DNA of 64,000 nucleotides from Symploca sp. SIO3C6 (GCA_010692425.1 JAAHHJ010000001.1:495127-559126), one strand, 5' to 3'. Shown: positions 54,310 to 62,839, counted from the stretch's first letter. Notes: generated by a model from the sequence alone, not told the origin. Made by a program: numbers and translations.

Positions 54310-56031
54310 TCAAATGCCATGACTTTTACCAATTACCCAGTGACGCCGGAAGAAACGGGCAAGAGCAGACTCTTCTAGAGATAAATATATTGGTCTTCCG
54401 TGGGGGCAAGTGCGAGGATTACGAGTAACTTGCCATTGATCTAAAAGAGTTTGCATTTCTGGTAAACTCAGTGGGGTGCCATTGCGAATAGCACTGCGAC
54501 AGGCAGTTGCTACTTGAGCTGTTTGCAAATCCCCTCCTAAGCTTAGTTCTAACAGAGCTTCTTTACAATCGTCTCTGCTTGCTAAAAGTGCAGGAGCGTT
54601 TCGCAGAGCCCACATTTGCTCACCGAAGGGTTCCACATCCAAACCTAGGCGCTGCATTTGCTCTAATTGAGCAACTCTTAAATGATTGAGAATTACTGGC
54701 ACTTCTAGAGGCACTAATTGCCAATGATCACACAGTTGCTCGTACAAAACTCGCTCATGGGCAATGTGCTGCTCTATTAACCACATACCTTTAGGATGCT
54801 CTGCCAAAATATACATGTTATGAACTTGAGCAATAGCACGCAGTTCAATTAGTCCAGGTTCACTAGTTTGATTAACGTTTTCATCTGCCGACGCTGTCGA
54901 TTGTATCGAACGACTAAGATTATAACCACCCTTGGTTTCCGAAACCTTGAGCAACTTTTCGATACGCTGGGAGTGGACAGCTTCAGGGAGATTGTCAGGA
55001 TTAAGACGCAGTATTTGTTCTATGGCACTTTTGACTTGTTCTTGCCAATAACTGAGTGAGTGCAAATAAACTTCGGCCTTAGTAGGATGGCGATTCCAGT
55101 TAATTTGGCTGGGGCAAATCTGGAGGTGAAGGAAACAAATCGGATAGCGATCGCGTGGTAAAGTTTTCGCCATAGCTTCGATCATGGTATGCTCTAATTC
55201 AGGCGCTCTAACTAAACGTCCATTCATTGCCACTCGCACCCAATCTGCACGTCTACGATAGCAACGATCAGGAAGTCCTAATACCAGCTGAATTTTAGAT
55301 CTTGCTGTACTAGAGTTTCCCTGCTCTCCCTGCTCTGGTGTTGGTACTTCCAGAGTTAACTGCTGCAAATCAGTGTGGCGCACTTGCCTAATAATTTGAG
55401 GTATAATCTGCTGTGCTGTCGCACCGGGGCTAATAGCAAACCAGAGACGCCCATTTTGCTGTACTTGCCAGGTAATATGGGGATGGCAAAGGGTAATTTG
55501 CTGAATAGTGGATTGTACAGCACGCAACTGTTTTGCTGGCGAGGGTAGTCCCTGACGACGCACAGGCCAAGCACCAAATAGATTAGAGACAGTGACAACC
55601 GTACCAATTGCCATCGCAGCAGCTTCGATGTGCGTTGGCTTACCCTGAGAATTATATTCTACTCGCCAACCCTCAACAGTTCCTGCCAGTCTACTCAAAA
55701 TCTCCAGCTCTGCGACAGTTGCCATACTGTGCAAAGCTTCCCCTCTAAATCCCAAACTAGTAATCTTGTATAGGTCATCAATAAGGTTAATTTTACTGGT
55801 ACTGTGAGGGTATGCAGCTTTTTGCAAATCTGTCAAGTTCATACCAGTACCATTATCTGCCACCCTTACCTGCCACTGCTCAGACCAAACTGAGACGACT
55901 ATGCGCGTAGCACCAGCATCAAGGGAATTTTCTACTAACTCTCGCACCACTGCTGCTAGAGAGTCAATCACTTCTCCAGCAGCAATTAAATTCACTACTT
56001 CTTTAGGCAGGGTTTGAATGCCAGAGTTCAT
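54310..56031 (-). CDS. mutL: DNA mismatch repair protein MutL
   Basis: MutL links MutS mismatch recognition to strand incision. The GHKL ATPase N-terminus has AAGEVIDS, VRELVENSLDAGA, the DNGTGM lid and GFRGEALHSMA. The C-terminal domain has EQHIAHERVLYE, the metal-binding motif of endonuclease-type MutL, with Glu in place of the usual first Asp, and CPHGRPI near the end. So it is probably a latent endonuclease, as in bacteria without MutH. The length of 573 residues is normal. The linker (about 330-400) is low-complexity. It stands alone; mutS is not in the window. Confidence 0.94.
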   Translation of the reverse strand: MNSGIQTLPKEVVNLIAAGEVIDSLAAVVRELVENSLDAGATRIVVSVWSEQWQVRVADNGTGMNLTDLQKAAYPHSTSKINLIDDLYKITSLGFRGEALHSMATVAELEILSRLAGTVEGWRVEYNSQGKPTHIEAAAMAIGTVVTVSNLFGAWPVRRQGLPSPAKQLRAVQSTIQQITLCHPHITWQVQQNGRLWFAISPGATAQQIIPQIIRQVRHTDLQQLTLEVPTPEQGEQGNSSTARSKIQLVLGLPDRCYRRRADWVRVAMNGRLVRAPELEHTMIEAMAKTLPRDRYPICFLHLQICPSQINWNRHPTKAEVYLHSLSYWQEQVKSAIEQILRLNPDNLPEAVHSQRIEKLLKVSETKGGYNLSRSIQSTASADENVNQTSEPGLIELRAIAQVHNMYILAEHPKGMWLIEQHIAHERVLYEQLCDHWQLVPLEVPVILNHLRVAQLEQMQRLGLDVEPFGEQMWALRNAPALLASRDDCKEALLELSLGGDLQTAQVATACRSAIRNGTPLSLPEMQTLLDQWQVTRNPRTCPHGRPIYLSLEESALARFFRRHWVIGKSHGI

Positions 56032-56081
56032 AGATTATAACAGAAGGCAGAAGGCAGAAAGGTTATTATTGCTATCTATTC

Positions 56082-56113
56082 ACTTATTACTTATTACTTA
56101 TTACTTATTACTT
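56082..56113 (-). repeat. Heptamer short tandem repeat (AGTAATA, minus strand)
   Basis: On the plus strand ACTTATT is repeated 4.6 times. Read on the minus strand it is (AGTAATA)n and begins a few bases after the TGA stop of the OmpA-family gene. It matches the heptamer at 14084-14104. Confidence 0.88.
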
Positions 56114-56116
56114 CAA

Positions 56117-58609
56117 TCATGATTTAGAAATAATCTCAAATTCTACACACCGACTTAACCATAGTGGTTGTTTGTCATCAATACCAGCAGGGGAACTAGC
56201 TGTCCCAGCAACTTGCAATCGCTGCGGCTCAATACCTTGACTTACAAGAGCATCTCTAACAGTTTTAGCGCGTTCTAGAGCTAACTGCTGATTTTCTTGA
56301 GAATTACCAAGGCGATCACTATGACCTAATAGTTTAAGATGTTTGTTTGGATACTGATCCAAAAATGCCTTGAGCTGAATAACTTTTGGCATTGCTGTAG
56401 GTTTGAGTTTAGCTGAACCAAGATCAAAATAAATACGAGAAACTATTGCATTAGGGCTTAGCTTTTCGGTATTAGTAACCGAGTCAACCCCTGGAATTTG
56501 TGCAAATGCCTGTGAAATTTTATGAGCATCATCCAGTTGAATTATAGTACCCTGCACTGTAACTTTACCCTCACTGTAATTAGCAGAAATTGCGACGCCA
56601 TCGATTTGATTGAGGATATCAGTCACCCGTCTAACTTCAGCTACAGTTAACACTGGATCGGGAGGTATTTTAACAGCAATTATCTGGTTTTCTAATTTCC
56701 TATTTGGTTCAATTTGCTTGGTAATTTCCTTAGCTCTGGAGCGCAGATACTCACTTGGTAACTTGCCAGAAAGTTTGATAACTTCTTGTTCCACTACTAC
56801 TTGGAGACGATAGACAGCTAATGCCGGATCAGATGATAATGCTAAACTAATTTCTTTTTCAATGGTGTTATTAACTCCGCTGCGGTGTTGATAAATTCCG
56901 AAAGGGATAAAAATCGTACTCAGAACAGTGAGAGCTGTTATTATTAGACCAACTGGAAGCTTGCTTTTTTTTGGTTCAGTCGAGATTGCACTCAATTGCG
57001 TTAAGGATTCTAGAGGCTGGGACACTTCCTTGGGAACATTGTCAACATTGCCATCAAATGACTCGATTGCTGCACCATATCTTTGTACAAGAATGCCAAG
57101 CATGTTCCTAATCTCTTCAATAAATGAGTGGGATGGTTTTCCTTTCGTCACTACGGCCAAGTAACAATAACCTGCCACTTCCAAAGTAATTTGAGAATTA
57201 CCGTATTCAATTTGATCTAGTTCCGAGACTTCTCCAGACTGACTAATCCAATCATTGACAAAGCTACGGATAGCTGTAAGCATCCCTGCCACCATCTCTG
57301 ATTCTAAACGATGACTTCCCTCCGGTTGGAATTCAGCAATCACTAAACCAGAACCTTTTTGAATTAAAAAAATACCTTGAACAGTAAAAGGCATTGCCTC
57401 TTTGAAGATAAGTTCTGCTTCAGAAACTCCCTGAATCTTGGCACGGATTTTGCGAGAAACTCCCTCTAAGCTGAGAGCTTTTTCAACTTTTTGGTTAATC
57501 GCATCAACAATATCTGCCATATATTTGGCAATCGTACTGCCAATAATCGGATAAAGGGCATCTACCATCGCATCACGTTCCAGGCTAATTTGTTCTTTGA
57601 TAGCTGTACTCATTTCTGGACCAAGGGCTTTGGCAAATTCTCCAGGATAGTTCTTAACTCTCACAGCAACAGCATCTGGTAGTACAGGAGCCAACGCGGA
57701 ACTAATCCCTAACTTATCTTGCTCAGCCTTAGCCTCAATTGCTTCATCAACAATGGGGGCTATCACTTGAGCCAGCTCTTCCTTTGCCTCAGAAATTTTG
57801 AGCTGCAACAACTCACTCATTAAGGGCAAAAGTAAATTAATCAAATTGTGGCGCTTGTGAAGCTGATTATCGAGATTATCTAGTTTTTCTCTCAGCTGCA
57901 CCAGCATTTCGCGAGAATTGAGTAGTTCCGGAGTTAGCAACAAATACCGCAAACTCTCAAGTGCAGCACTCGAATCCTCTACCTGTGCCTCATCAGTTGA
58001 TACAATTGAGTTATGAGTTAAATCTTCTAGTAGTCCATCAAACTGATTTTGAGCAGTGTTACCTTCTCTTATCACCTGCTCTATAGTTTCCTCACTCTCC
58101 TGTTCAGGAGTATCGAAATTGACTTGCTCAACCACTAGTTGCTGTCGAGATGTCATCAACTGCTCGTTTGGCGCTTCAGGAAGCACTGCTACATCCTTCA
58201 CCCGATTGCTATCTTGCTCCTCTAGAATTGATTGATGAGTCTCCTGTTCTGGAAGAGATTTTTGTTGCTCAAATGTAGTTAGATGACTTTGAGAATCTTC
58301 ATAGGCAGTAGGCACTAAGTCCTCAGCTAAAATCATCAGATTTTGAGCATTCTGTTTTGATTGATATGCCCCTAAAGGAGGCTCATTCAGCTGTTTTGAC
58401 TCCGTCTCACCGAAAGTTACACCACTTGCATGGGAATCTTGGTATTCCAGCCCTGACTCAGGAGCAGAGGCTTCAGTCTGATTGGTTGTATCTAAAAGAG
58501 ATTGTTCGCTAGCTTCCTGACTCGAGTTAGATACCTGTAACTCAATTAATAGATCGACTAACCCTTGCAGTTGGGACATGCCAGATGAATTGTCTGGTGA
58601 TGAACTCAT
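56117..58609 (-). CDS. Membrane protein with OmpA C-terminal domain, BON-like repeats and a long cytoplasmic region
   Basis: The 830-residue protein begins with an acidic, Gln/Ser-rich disordered region of about 230 residues, followed by a helical region. A compact alpha/beta domain follows (about 410-520; GIFLIQKGSGLVIAEF...AVVTKGKPSHSFIEEI) that resembles a longin/roadblock fold. After one transmembrane helix (LPVGLIITALTVLSTIFIPF, near 570) come two BON-like units (VIKLSGKLPS; ISANYSEGKVTVQGTI) and an OmpA peptidoglycan-binding domain (KLLGHSDRLGN, then ALERAKTVRDAL). It could couple a cytoplasmic switch to the cell wall. The coiled-coil gene upstream is on the same strand. Confidence 0.8.
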   Translation of the reverse strand: MSSSPDNSSGMSQLQGLVDLLIELQVSNSSQEASEQSLLDTTNQTEASAPESGLEYQDSHASGVTFGETESKQLNEPPLGAYQSKQNAQNLMILAEDLVPTAYEDSQSHLTTFEQQKSLPEQETHQSILEEQDSNRVKDVAVLPEAPNEQLMTSRQQLVVEQVNFDTPEQESEETIEQVIREGNTAQNQFDGLLEDLTHNSIVSTDEAQVEDSSAALESLRYLLLTPELLNSREMLVQLREKLDNLDNQLHKRHNLINLLLPLMSELLQLKISEAKEELAQVIAPIVDEAIEAKAEQDKLGISSALAPVLPDAVAVRVKNYPGEFAKALGPEMSTAIKEQISLERDAMVDALYPIIGSTIAKYMADIVDAINQKVEKALSLEGVSRKIRAKIQGVSEAELIFKEAMPFTVQGIFLIQKGSGLVIAEFQPEGSHRLESEMVAGMLTAIRSFVNDWISQSGEVSELDQIEYGNSQITLEVAGYCYLAVVTKGKPSHSFIEEIRNMLGILVQRYGAAIESFDGNVDNVPKEVSQPLESLTQLSAISTEPKKSKLPVGLIITALTVLSTIFIPFGIYQHRSGVNNTIEKEISLALSSDPALAVYRLQVVVEQEVIKLSGKLPSEYLRSRAKEITKQIEPNRKLENQIIAVKIPPDPVLTVAEVRRVTDILNQIDGVAISANYSEGKVTVQGTIIQLDDAHKISQAFAQIPGVDSVTNTEKLSPNAIVSRIYFDLGSAKLKPTAMPKVIQLKAFLDQYPNKHLKLLGHSDRLGNSQENQQLALERAKTVRDALVSQGIEPQRLQVAGTASSPAGIDDKQPLWLSRCVEFEIISKS

Positions 58610-58737
58610 AATCCGATTTGCCGTTGATTAACCCCACTGACAATCTTCCACATACAAGAGTGCAGACTAACAATCTTATCTTGTTTTTCGATTTTCTCCC
58701 ATCAGAGAAACTATTCTAAGCTATTACCTATTTCACT

Positions 58738-58837
58738 TATAGCGCTACGCGCAAAGCTCCAGGGCAGAAGGCTCCAAGGCAGAATTTGACAAAGTTTTAG
58801 CGATTTAGCTTGTCCTAACCTTAAGACGTACTGCTAT
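58738..58837 (-). repeat. Dispersed repeat module A, copy 2 (inverted)
   Basis: The reverse complement of this 100-bp segment matches 491-598 almost base for base, from ATAGCAGTACG to GCGTAGCGCTATA, except for the missing ACCCCTTC and a few substitutions. Confidence 0.78.
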
Positions 58838-58914
58838 ACTACACGCCCTACATCCCACACCCTACACCCTGCCTCAACTAACAACCTTTATCAAGGTCGC
58901 AGGTACTTATAGCA

Positions 58915-59012
58915 ATAGCAACAGACATGTCAGTTAGGACATACTATTTTGATTAAAAGGAAACTCTTAACAGAGAACCAGAAAGTGCCCTAATAGCTAT
59001 GGTGACTGCTAT
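58915..59012 (-). repeat. Dispersed repeat module B, copy 2 (inverted)
   Basis: The reverse complement matches 10929-11026, sharing CCTAACTGACATGTCTGTT and AATCAAAATAG among other blocks. Modules A and B have the same orientation here, with about 77 bases between them. Confidence 0.75.
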
Positions 59013-59149
59013 ATCTTGCTATATCTAAAGATATAGCAGTGCGCTCTCATCTATTTACAGTACAAATGTTCTAAACATTTGCTCATCAAGGCTCGATTTG
59101 TGATTTGTAAACACACTACTCGCGCAGCGCTATAGATGGGGAGATGCCG

Positions 59150-59250
59150 AAGACAAGAAAGTGTGTGAGGAAACTGAGTTGTGGGAGGATAGGGAGAAAA
59201 TCGTTTATACAAGAATCTCTCCACACTCCCCTATTTTTATCCCTCCTAAC
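59150..59250. repeat. Quasi-palindromic repeat module C, copy 2
   Basis: GTGGGAGGATAGGGA, TTATACAA, CTCTCCACAC and CCCCTATTTTTATC appear in the same order and orientation as at 10830-10905. The copies share roughly three quarters of positions by eye. Confidence 0.6.
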
Positions 59251-59316
59251 TCGGAGCTTTTGTAGGAAACGGTCGAAAGTGCAATGCCAGATGCATAACA
59301 GCTTAGTTTCTTATCG

Positions 59317-59928
59317 TCAATTTGAAACCTCACTAGCTTCTATCAGAAAAACATCATTCTTAGTTTCATTGCTAGCAGCCTTTTGTAACTCAGGAGCTAA
59401 CTCATTGCCTTTGATTCTCAAGCCTAGCTCAAATAAGATTTCTGCTAAGTCATCTCTAGAAACTTTAGTCCCTTTGAGATTTGAAAACCGCTTTTCAAGT
59501 TGTGCAAAGATTTCCTGCTTGAGAGTACGGTTATTTTCTTGCAGTTTTTCTCTGGTTTCTGAGAGTTCCTTTTGAATTGAGGTAGTCTGCTGCTCAACTG
59601 TTTGACTTAGGGCATCAATTCTGCTCGAATATTTTTTATTGAAGTGATCAATCAATTGCCTAATCTCAGCGTTGTCATTCTGGGTCGTGAGGCCTAAAGA
59701 TTTAACTTTAGTATCGAGAGACTCAACTGCTGAGCGCAGTTCAGCTAAACAAGTATTCTGTGTTTGCTCAAGACGCTCTCGTAGATCTTTCTCTAACAAA
59801 GAAATATTAGATTCTATATTATCTAGGCGAGAATTATATTCTCGTAATTGAGGACCAAAGATAATATCTCGAATCTGGTCAATGTTACCGAGTTTTTCTC
59901 GCATCTCTTCTTTATTGATGTCAGCCAT
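59317..59928 (-). CDS. Coiled-coil protein, probable partner of the OmpA-family protein
   Basis: The ATG at 59928 (MADINKEEMREKLGNIDQIR) is preferred to a TTG two codons earlier. The 203-residue protein is mostly coiled coil (SRLDNIESNISLLEKDLRER, then EQQTTSIQKELSETREKLQE). It ends in a small domain (KVSRDDLAEILFELGLRIKG) and a polar tail. It has no membrane segment or signal peptide. It is on the same strand as the OmpA-family gene and upstream of it, separated by the repeat cluster, so the two may act as a cytoplasmic scaffold and wall-linked membrane partner; this is inference. Confidence 0.7.
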   Translation of the reverse strand: MADINKEEMREKLGNIDQIRDIIFGPQLREYNSRLDNIESNISLLEKDLRERLEQTQNTCLAELRSAVESLDTKVKSLGLTTQNDNAEIRQLIDHFNKKYSSRIDALSQTVEQQTTSIQKELSETREKLQENNRTLKQEIFAQLEKRFSNLKGTKVSRDDLAEILFELGLRIKGNELAPELQKAASNETKNDVFLIEASEVSN

Positions 59929-60368
59929 ATCCAACTCTCAAAGGAAGTATAAGTTAGGGTTTGTCAGGAAGGCAGTACACTCTCGTATGAAGCTAACACA
60001 TAGCAGTGTAGTCCTGTAGGGATTAACACAGATGCTATGTTTTCTAAAGATTGTTACCCCTATCATAGTCTTGCCTGAACCGACACACAAACAGTGTTGT
60101 TTGTCAAAAAAATGGAGAGGTTGTCAACAATCCTCGTTATTTAAGGAAGTCTCAATTGACACTCAAAAGAAGACACCGACGGAAATCGGCAAGAACCAAG
60201 GGTGGAAAGAATCGACTAAAAGCAATCAAGAAATTAGGTAGAGCGCACTTCAAGGTAAGTAGTCAGCGTAAGGAGGGGAGCTATTAAGACGGCAAGAGCG
60301 CTAATCCAATCTAACGATTGGCTAACTCTCGCTCGAGGTTATTTTTGGTTTATTACCTGCGAAACCAA
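59929..60368. other. Gap holding a tnpB fragment
   Basis: Apart from the tnpB relic at 60141-60287 no feature is supported. The AT-rich part next to 59929 should hold the promoter of the coiled-coil gene. Confidence 0.45.
60141..60287 (+). pseudogene. tnpB: TnpB central fragment
   Basis: One frame from 60141 reads LRKSQLTLKRRHRRKSARTK, then GGKNRLKAIKKLGRAHFKVS and SQRKEGSY before a TAA at 60285. This is the basic helical central segment of IS200/IS605 TnpB (family pattern: lysine/arginine-rich, then KLAxxHxKxxxxRKD). Nothing of the N-terminus or RuvC domain is left nearby, and no end hairpins were found. A small relic, non-functional. Confidence 0.7.
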
Positions 60369-61664
60369 CTAAATACCAAGGCGTTGATAAACTTCATCCA
60401 AATGCTTCAAATGTTGCTGTGGGTCAAAACATGCTTCAATTTCTTCTGAGCTTAGTTGACTAGTCACACGGTTATCTTTGGCAATTAAATCGTGAAAATT
60501 GCCATCTGCTTGATTCCAGGCCTGGTGAGCGCAAGACTGCACTATGCTGTAAGCATCTTCACGGCTCATTCCCTTTTCAACTAAGGCTAAGAGTACCCTT
60601 TGGCTAAAGACGACTCCACCATAAACATTCATATTGCGCTTCATATTTTCTGGGTAAACCAGCAGTTTTTTAACTAAATCAGTGATTTCCACCAGCATGA
60701 AGTGAGTCAAGATGCAGACGTCTGGTAGGATTACCCTTTCCACAGAAGAGTGAGATATATCTCTTTCGTGCCAAAGAGCAACATTTTCCAGAGCAGCAAT
60801 AGCATGGCTGCGTAGAATTCGCGCTATTCCAGTTAATCTCTCAGAGCGAATGGGGTTGCGCTTGTGCGGCATTGCCGAGGAACCTTTCTGTCCTTTGGCA
60901 AAAAATTCTTCGACTTCTAGGACATCAGTTTTTTGCAGATTGCGAATTTCCAGGGCAAAACGCTCAATTGAGGCACCCAACAGAGCAAATCTTTGCACGT
61001 AGTTAGCATGGCGATCGCGCGAGATGATCTGTGTTGAGGCATTATCAGGTTGGAGTCCGAGTTTCTGAGTAGCAATTGCCTCTACTCGCGGGTCAATGTT
61101 AGCGTAGGTTCCCACAGCACCAGAAATCTTACCAACTGCAATTTCACGGCGCAAACGCACCAAACGATCACGATTTCGACAAACTTCTGCTAACCACCCA
61201 GCAAGCTTAAAGCCAAAAGTAATTGGTTCAGCATGAATTCCATGGGAACGACCAATCATCACTGTGTGGCGGTGTTGTTGTGCCTGATAGCGAATCGCTT
61301 GACATAATTGTTCCAAGCGTTCGAGAATAATATCTAAACTGGCAACTAGTTGTAGTGCTAGAGCAGTATCCAAGACATCAGAGCTAGTCAAACCCAAGTG
61401 GATGTAGCGACCAGCATCTCCTACATACTCGTTAACATTAGTGAGAAAGGCAATCATATCATGACGGACTTGGGACTCAATTTCTAGCACCCGCTTGGGG
61501 TCGAAATTTGCCTTGGCTTTAATTTCCTCAACTGCTGCCTCGGGAATTGCACCTAATTCCGCTTGCGCTTGGCAAACTGCTAGTTCAACCTGAAGCCAGG
61601 TTTTAAACTTGTAGTTGTCCGTCCACAATTCTCCCATTTCGGGCAGGGTGTAACGCTCTATCAA
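60369..61664 (-). CDS. purB: Adenylosuccinate lyase
   Basis: PurB acts twice in purine synthesis, releasing fumarate from SAICAR and from adenylosuccinate. The protein has the fumarase-superfamily signature SSAMPHKRNPI (about residue 260), HLGLTSSDVLDTA and GRSHGIHAEPITFGFK with its catalytic His. Length is normal (about 431 residues). The N-terminus IERYTLPEMGELW fits homologs when translation starts at the TTG at 61664; an alternative TTG at 61685 adds seven residues. No ATG is available, and a tnpB relic begins just beyond the start, so the original start region may have been replaced by the insertion. Confidence 0.94.
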   Translation of the reverse strand: MIERYTLPEMGELWTDNYKFKTWLQVELAVCQAQAELGAIPEAAVEEIKAKANFDPKRVLEIESQVRHDMIAFLTNVNEYVGDAGRYIHLGLTSSDVLDTALALQLVASLDIILERLEQLCQAIRYQAQQHRHTVMIGRSHGIHAEPITFGFKLAGWLAEVCRNRDRLVRLRREIAVGKISGAVGTYANIDPRVEAIATQKLGLQPDNASTQIISRDRHANYVQRFALLGASIERFALEIRNLQKTDVLEVEEFFAKGQKGSSAMPHKRNPIRSERLTGIARILRSHAIAALENVALWHERDISHSSVERVILPDVCILTHFMLVEITDLVKKLLVYPENMKRNMNVYGGVVFSQRVLLALVEKGMSREDAYSIVQSCAHQAWNQADGNFHDLIAKDNRVTSQLSSEEIEACFDPQQHLKHLDEVYQRLGI

Positions 61665-61707
61665 TGCTTGTGTCGCCGAATACAACGGTCATATTTTACC
61701 CAAAAAA

Positions 61708-61873
61708 GGGGTTTAAAACCCCCTGCTTTCACCTCCTTAAGCTGTCATCGGTGCTTGTATCTTGGTGAGAGGAAGGGCAAGAAATTTAGCTGCACCAACT
61801 GCGGCAATAAGTGTGACGCCGACGATAAAGGTTTGACATACTCCCCGCGCTGAAGCGACGGGGAGTATGTCAA
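61708..61873 (+). pseudogene. tnpB: TnpB C-terminal relic with end hairpin
   Basis: The frame from about 61708 reads LKPPAFTSLSCHRCLYLGER, then KGKKFSCTNCGNKCDADDKG, the zinc finger of TnpB. It stops at 61853. Its last codons enter a 41-base hairpin with 15-bp perfect arms, TTGACATACTCCCCG (61833-61847) and CGGGGAGTATGTCAA (61859-61873), and an inner CGCTGAAGCG. This is typical of the right end of IS200/IS605 elements and the omega-RNA region. The left part of the element is missing and purB begins there. The hairpin's far arm contains the stop codon of the convergent DUF2288 gene. Confidence 0.82.
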
Positions 61874-62157
61874 GATTCCTTTACCAAAACGTAGGGTTGT
61901 ACAATTAGAGCCTGGAATCGCTTTGTCTGGTTATTGTTCCAATCTGCCAGTTGTTCAGGGAAAGGCTTGTGGACTAGTTGTTGACTAATCCAATGTTGTA
62001 CTGAGAGTACATCATCACCAGCGATGGCAACTCCAACATCTAGTAAATCGAGACCTTCCTTAACTACCACCACAACATCACGTTTGGCATGAGGAACTAA
62101 CCATTCCCATGCTGCCTCATCCAGTGCTTCTGCTAGTTGTGTTCTCAAATCTTGCAT
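61870..62157 (-). CDS. DUF2288 family protein
   Basis: The 95-residue protein starts MQDLRTQLAEALDEAAWEWL and contains HAKRDVVVVVKEGLDLLDVG and VQHWISQQLVHKP. This matches the DUF2288 family, found in cyanobacteria and proteobacteria, function unknown. The final codons (VQPYVLVKES) are complete, and the TGA stop is the first triplet of an IS end hairpin, so the element inserted exactly at or just after the stop. Single gene without obvious partner. Confidence 0.85.
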   Translation of the reverse strand: MQDLRTQLAEALDEAAWEWLVPHAKRDVVVVVKEGLDLLDVGVAIAGDDVLSVQHWISQQLVHKPFPEQLADWNNNQTKRFQALIVQPYVLVKES

Positions 62158-62263
62158 TTTTACCTAATCGCTTTTCAAGTTGACGCTCCCCTCCCTTGCA
62201 TGAAGGGGATTCTTAGATCAGTCATAGAACTTACCATTGATGAGTTTCCCCATCCAGACAGCG

Positions 62264-62306
62264 GCTCCGAAGTCACGCAGAGCATGACTTCGGAGCATGC
62301 TCTGCG
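62264..62306. repeat. Two interleaved perfect palindromes (A-B-A'-B')
   Basis: GCTCCGAAGTCA (62264-62275) pairs with TGACTTCGGAGC (62285-62296). CGCAGAGCATG (62276-62286) pairs with CATGCTCTGCG (62296-62306). Loops are 9 bases each. The two hairpins share bases and exclude each other as simple stems, though a pseudoknot could hold most of both. Confidence 0.85.
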
Positions 62307-62318
62307 GTAGCTCTAATC

Positions 62319-62522
62319 TAGAAAGCTCGCTTCATGATTCCAGCCCTTGTTAAGAATATTGATAGCGGCGTTGTGGGCTTGATCTAAAACCGTATCTATG
62401 CAGAATTGGACAAAATACCCTTTGGCGCGACGGACAATTATAACTCGCTTTATTTGCTGTTTTGTATACCAACTTAAATCGTGAGTTCCTTTCAGGCAAG
62501 AAGGTGCCAGCGTTGAAGTCAT
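62319..62522 (-). pseudogene. tnpB: TnpB internal-deletion relic
   Basis: The minus-strand frame contains THDLSWYTKQQIKRVIIVRR and AKGYFVQFCID, the strand-rich segment before the RuvC domain of TnpB. It then passes directly to HNAAINILNKGWN, the C-terminal end after the last RuvC aspartate (normally HDRDxNAAxNIL). The entire RuvC core and zinc finger are deleted in frame. It is not catalytically competent. Hairpins and interleaved palindromes on its left may be the element's right end. Confidence 0.75.
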
Positions 62523-62839
62523 CAGTTAAGGTTAATTTTTTCCTATCTTTTGACAGGTTCGATCCTGTTATGAGTTTACTCTACACTGCGAGAGTTTTTC
62601 TTGAATTTGGGATAATCCTTCTTAGGAGGCACCTTATTTCTGGCAGTTGTCAAAGAACCTAGAGATTATACTCCACGCCCTTTCTGCATGAACTTGAGCC
62701 GCTTGCGAGTTTAGTTTGCTAGCCCACTCATACTCTTTTTTTAACTGCAAGGCAACCTTTGTTAGCCTGCTCCTATTAACTTGCTCATCTCGCAATTATC
62801 CAATCCAATAGGCGAGGCATTTATTACGGATAAACTGAC

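Larger units (their letters stand above)
58610..59316. other. Repeat cluster between the OmpA and coiled-coil genes
   Basis: About 700 bases with no gene. It holds repeat module A (inverted), a CCCACACCCTACACCC string, repeat module B (inverted), a doubled TATATCTTGCTATATCTAAAGATATAGC palindromic stretch near 59009-59036, and module C. It is the densest repeat assembly in the window. Confidence 0.6.
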
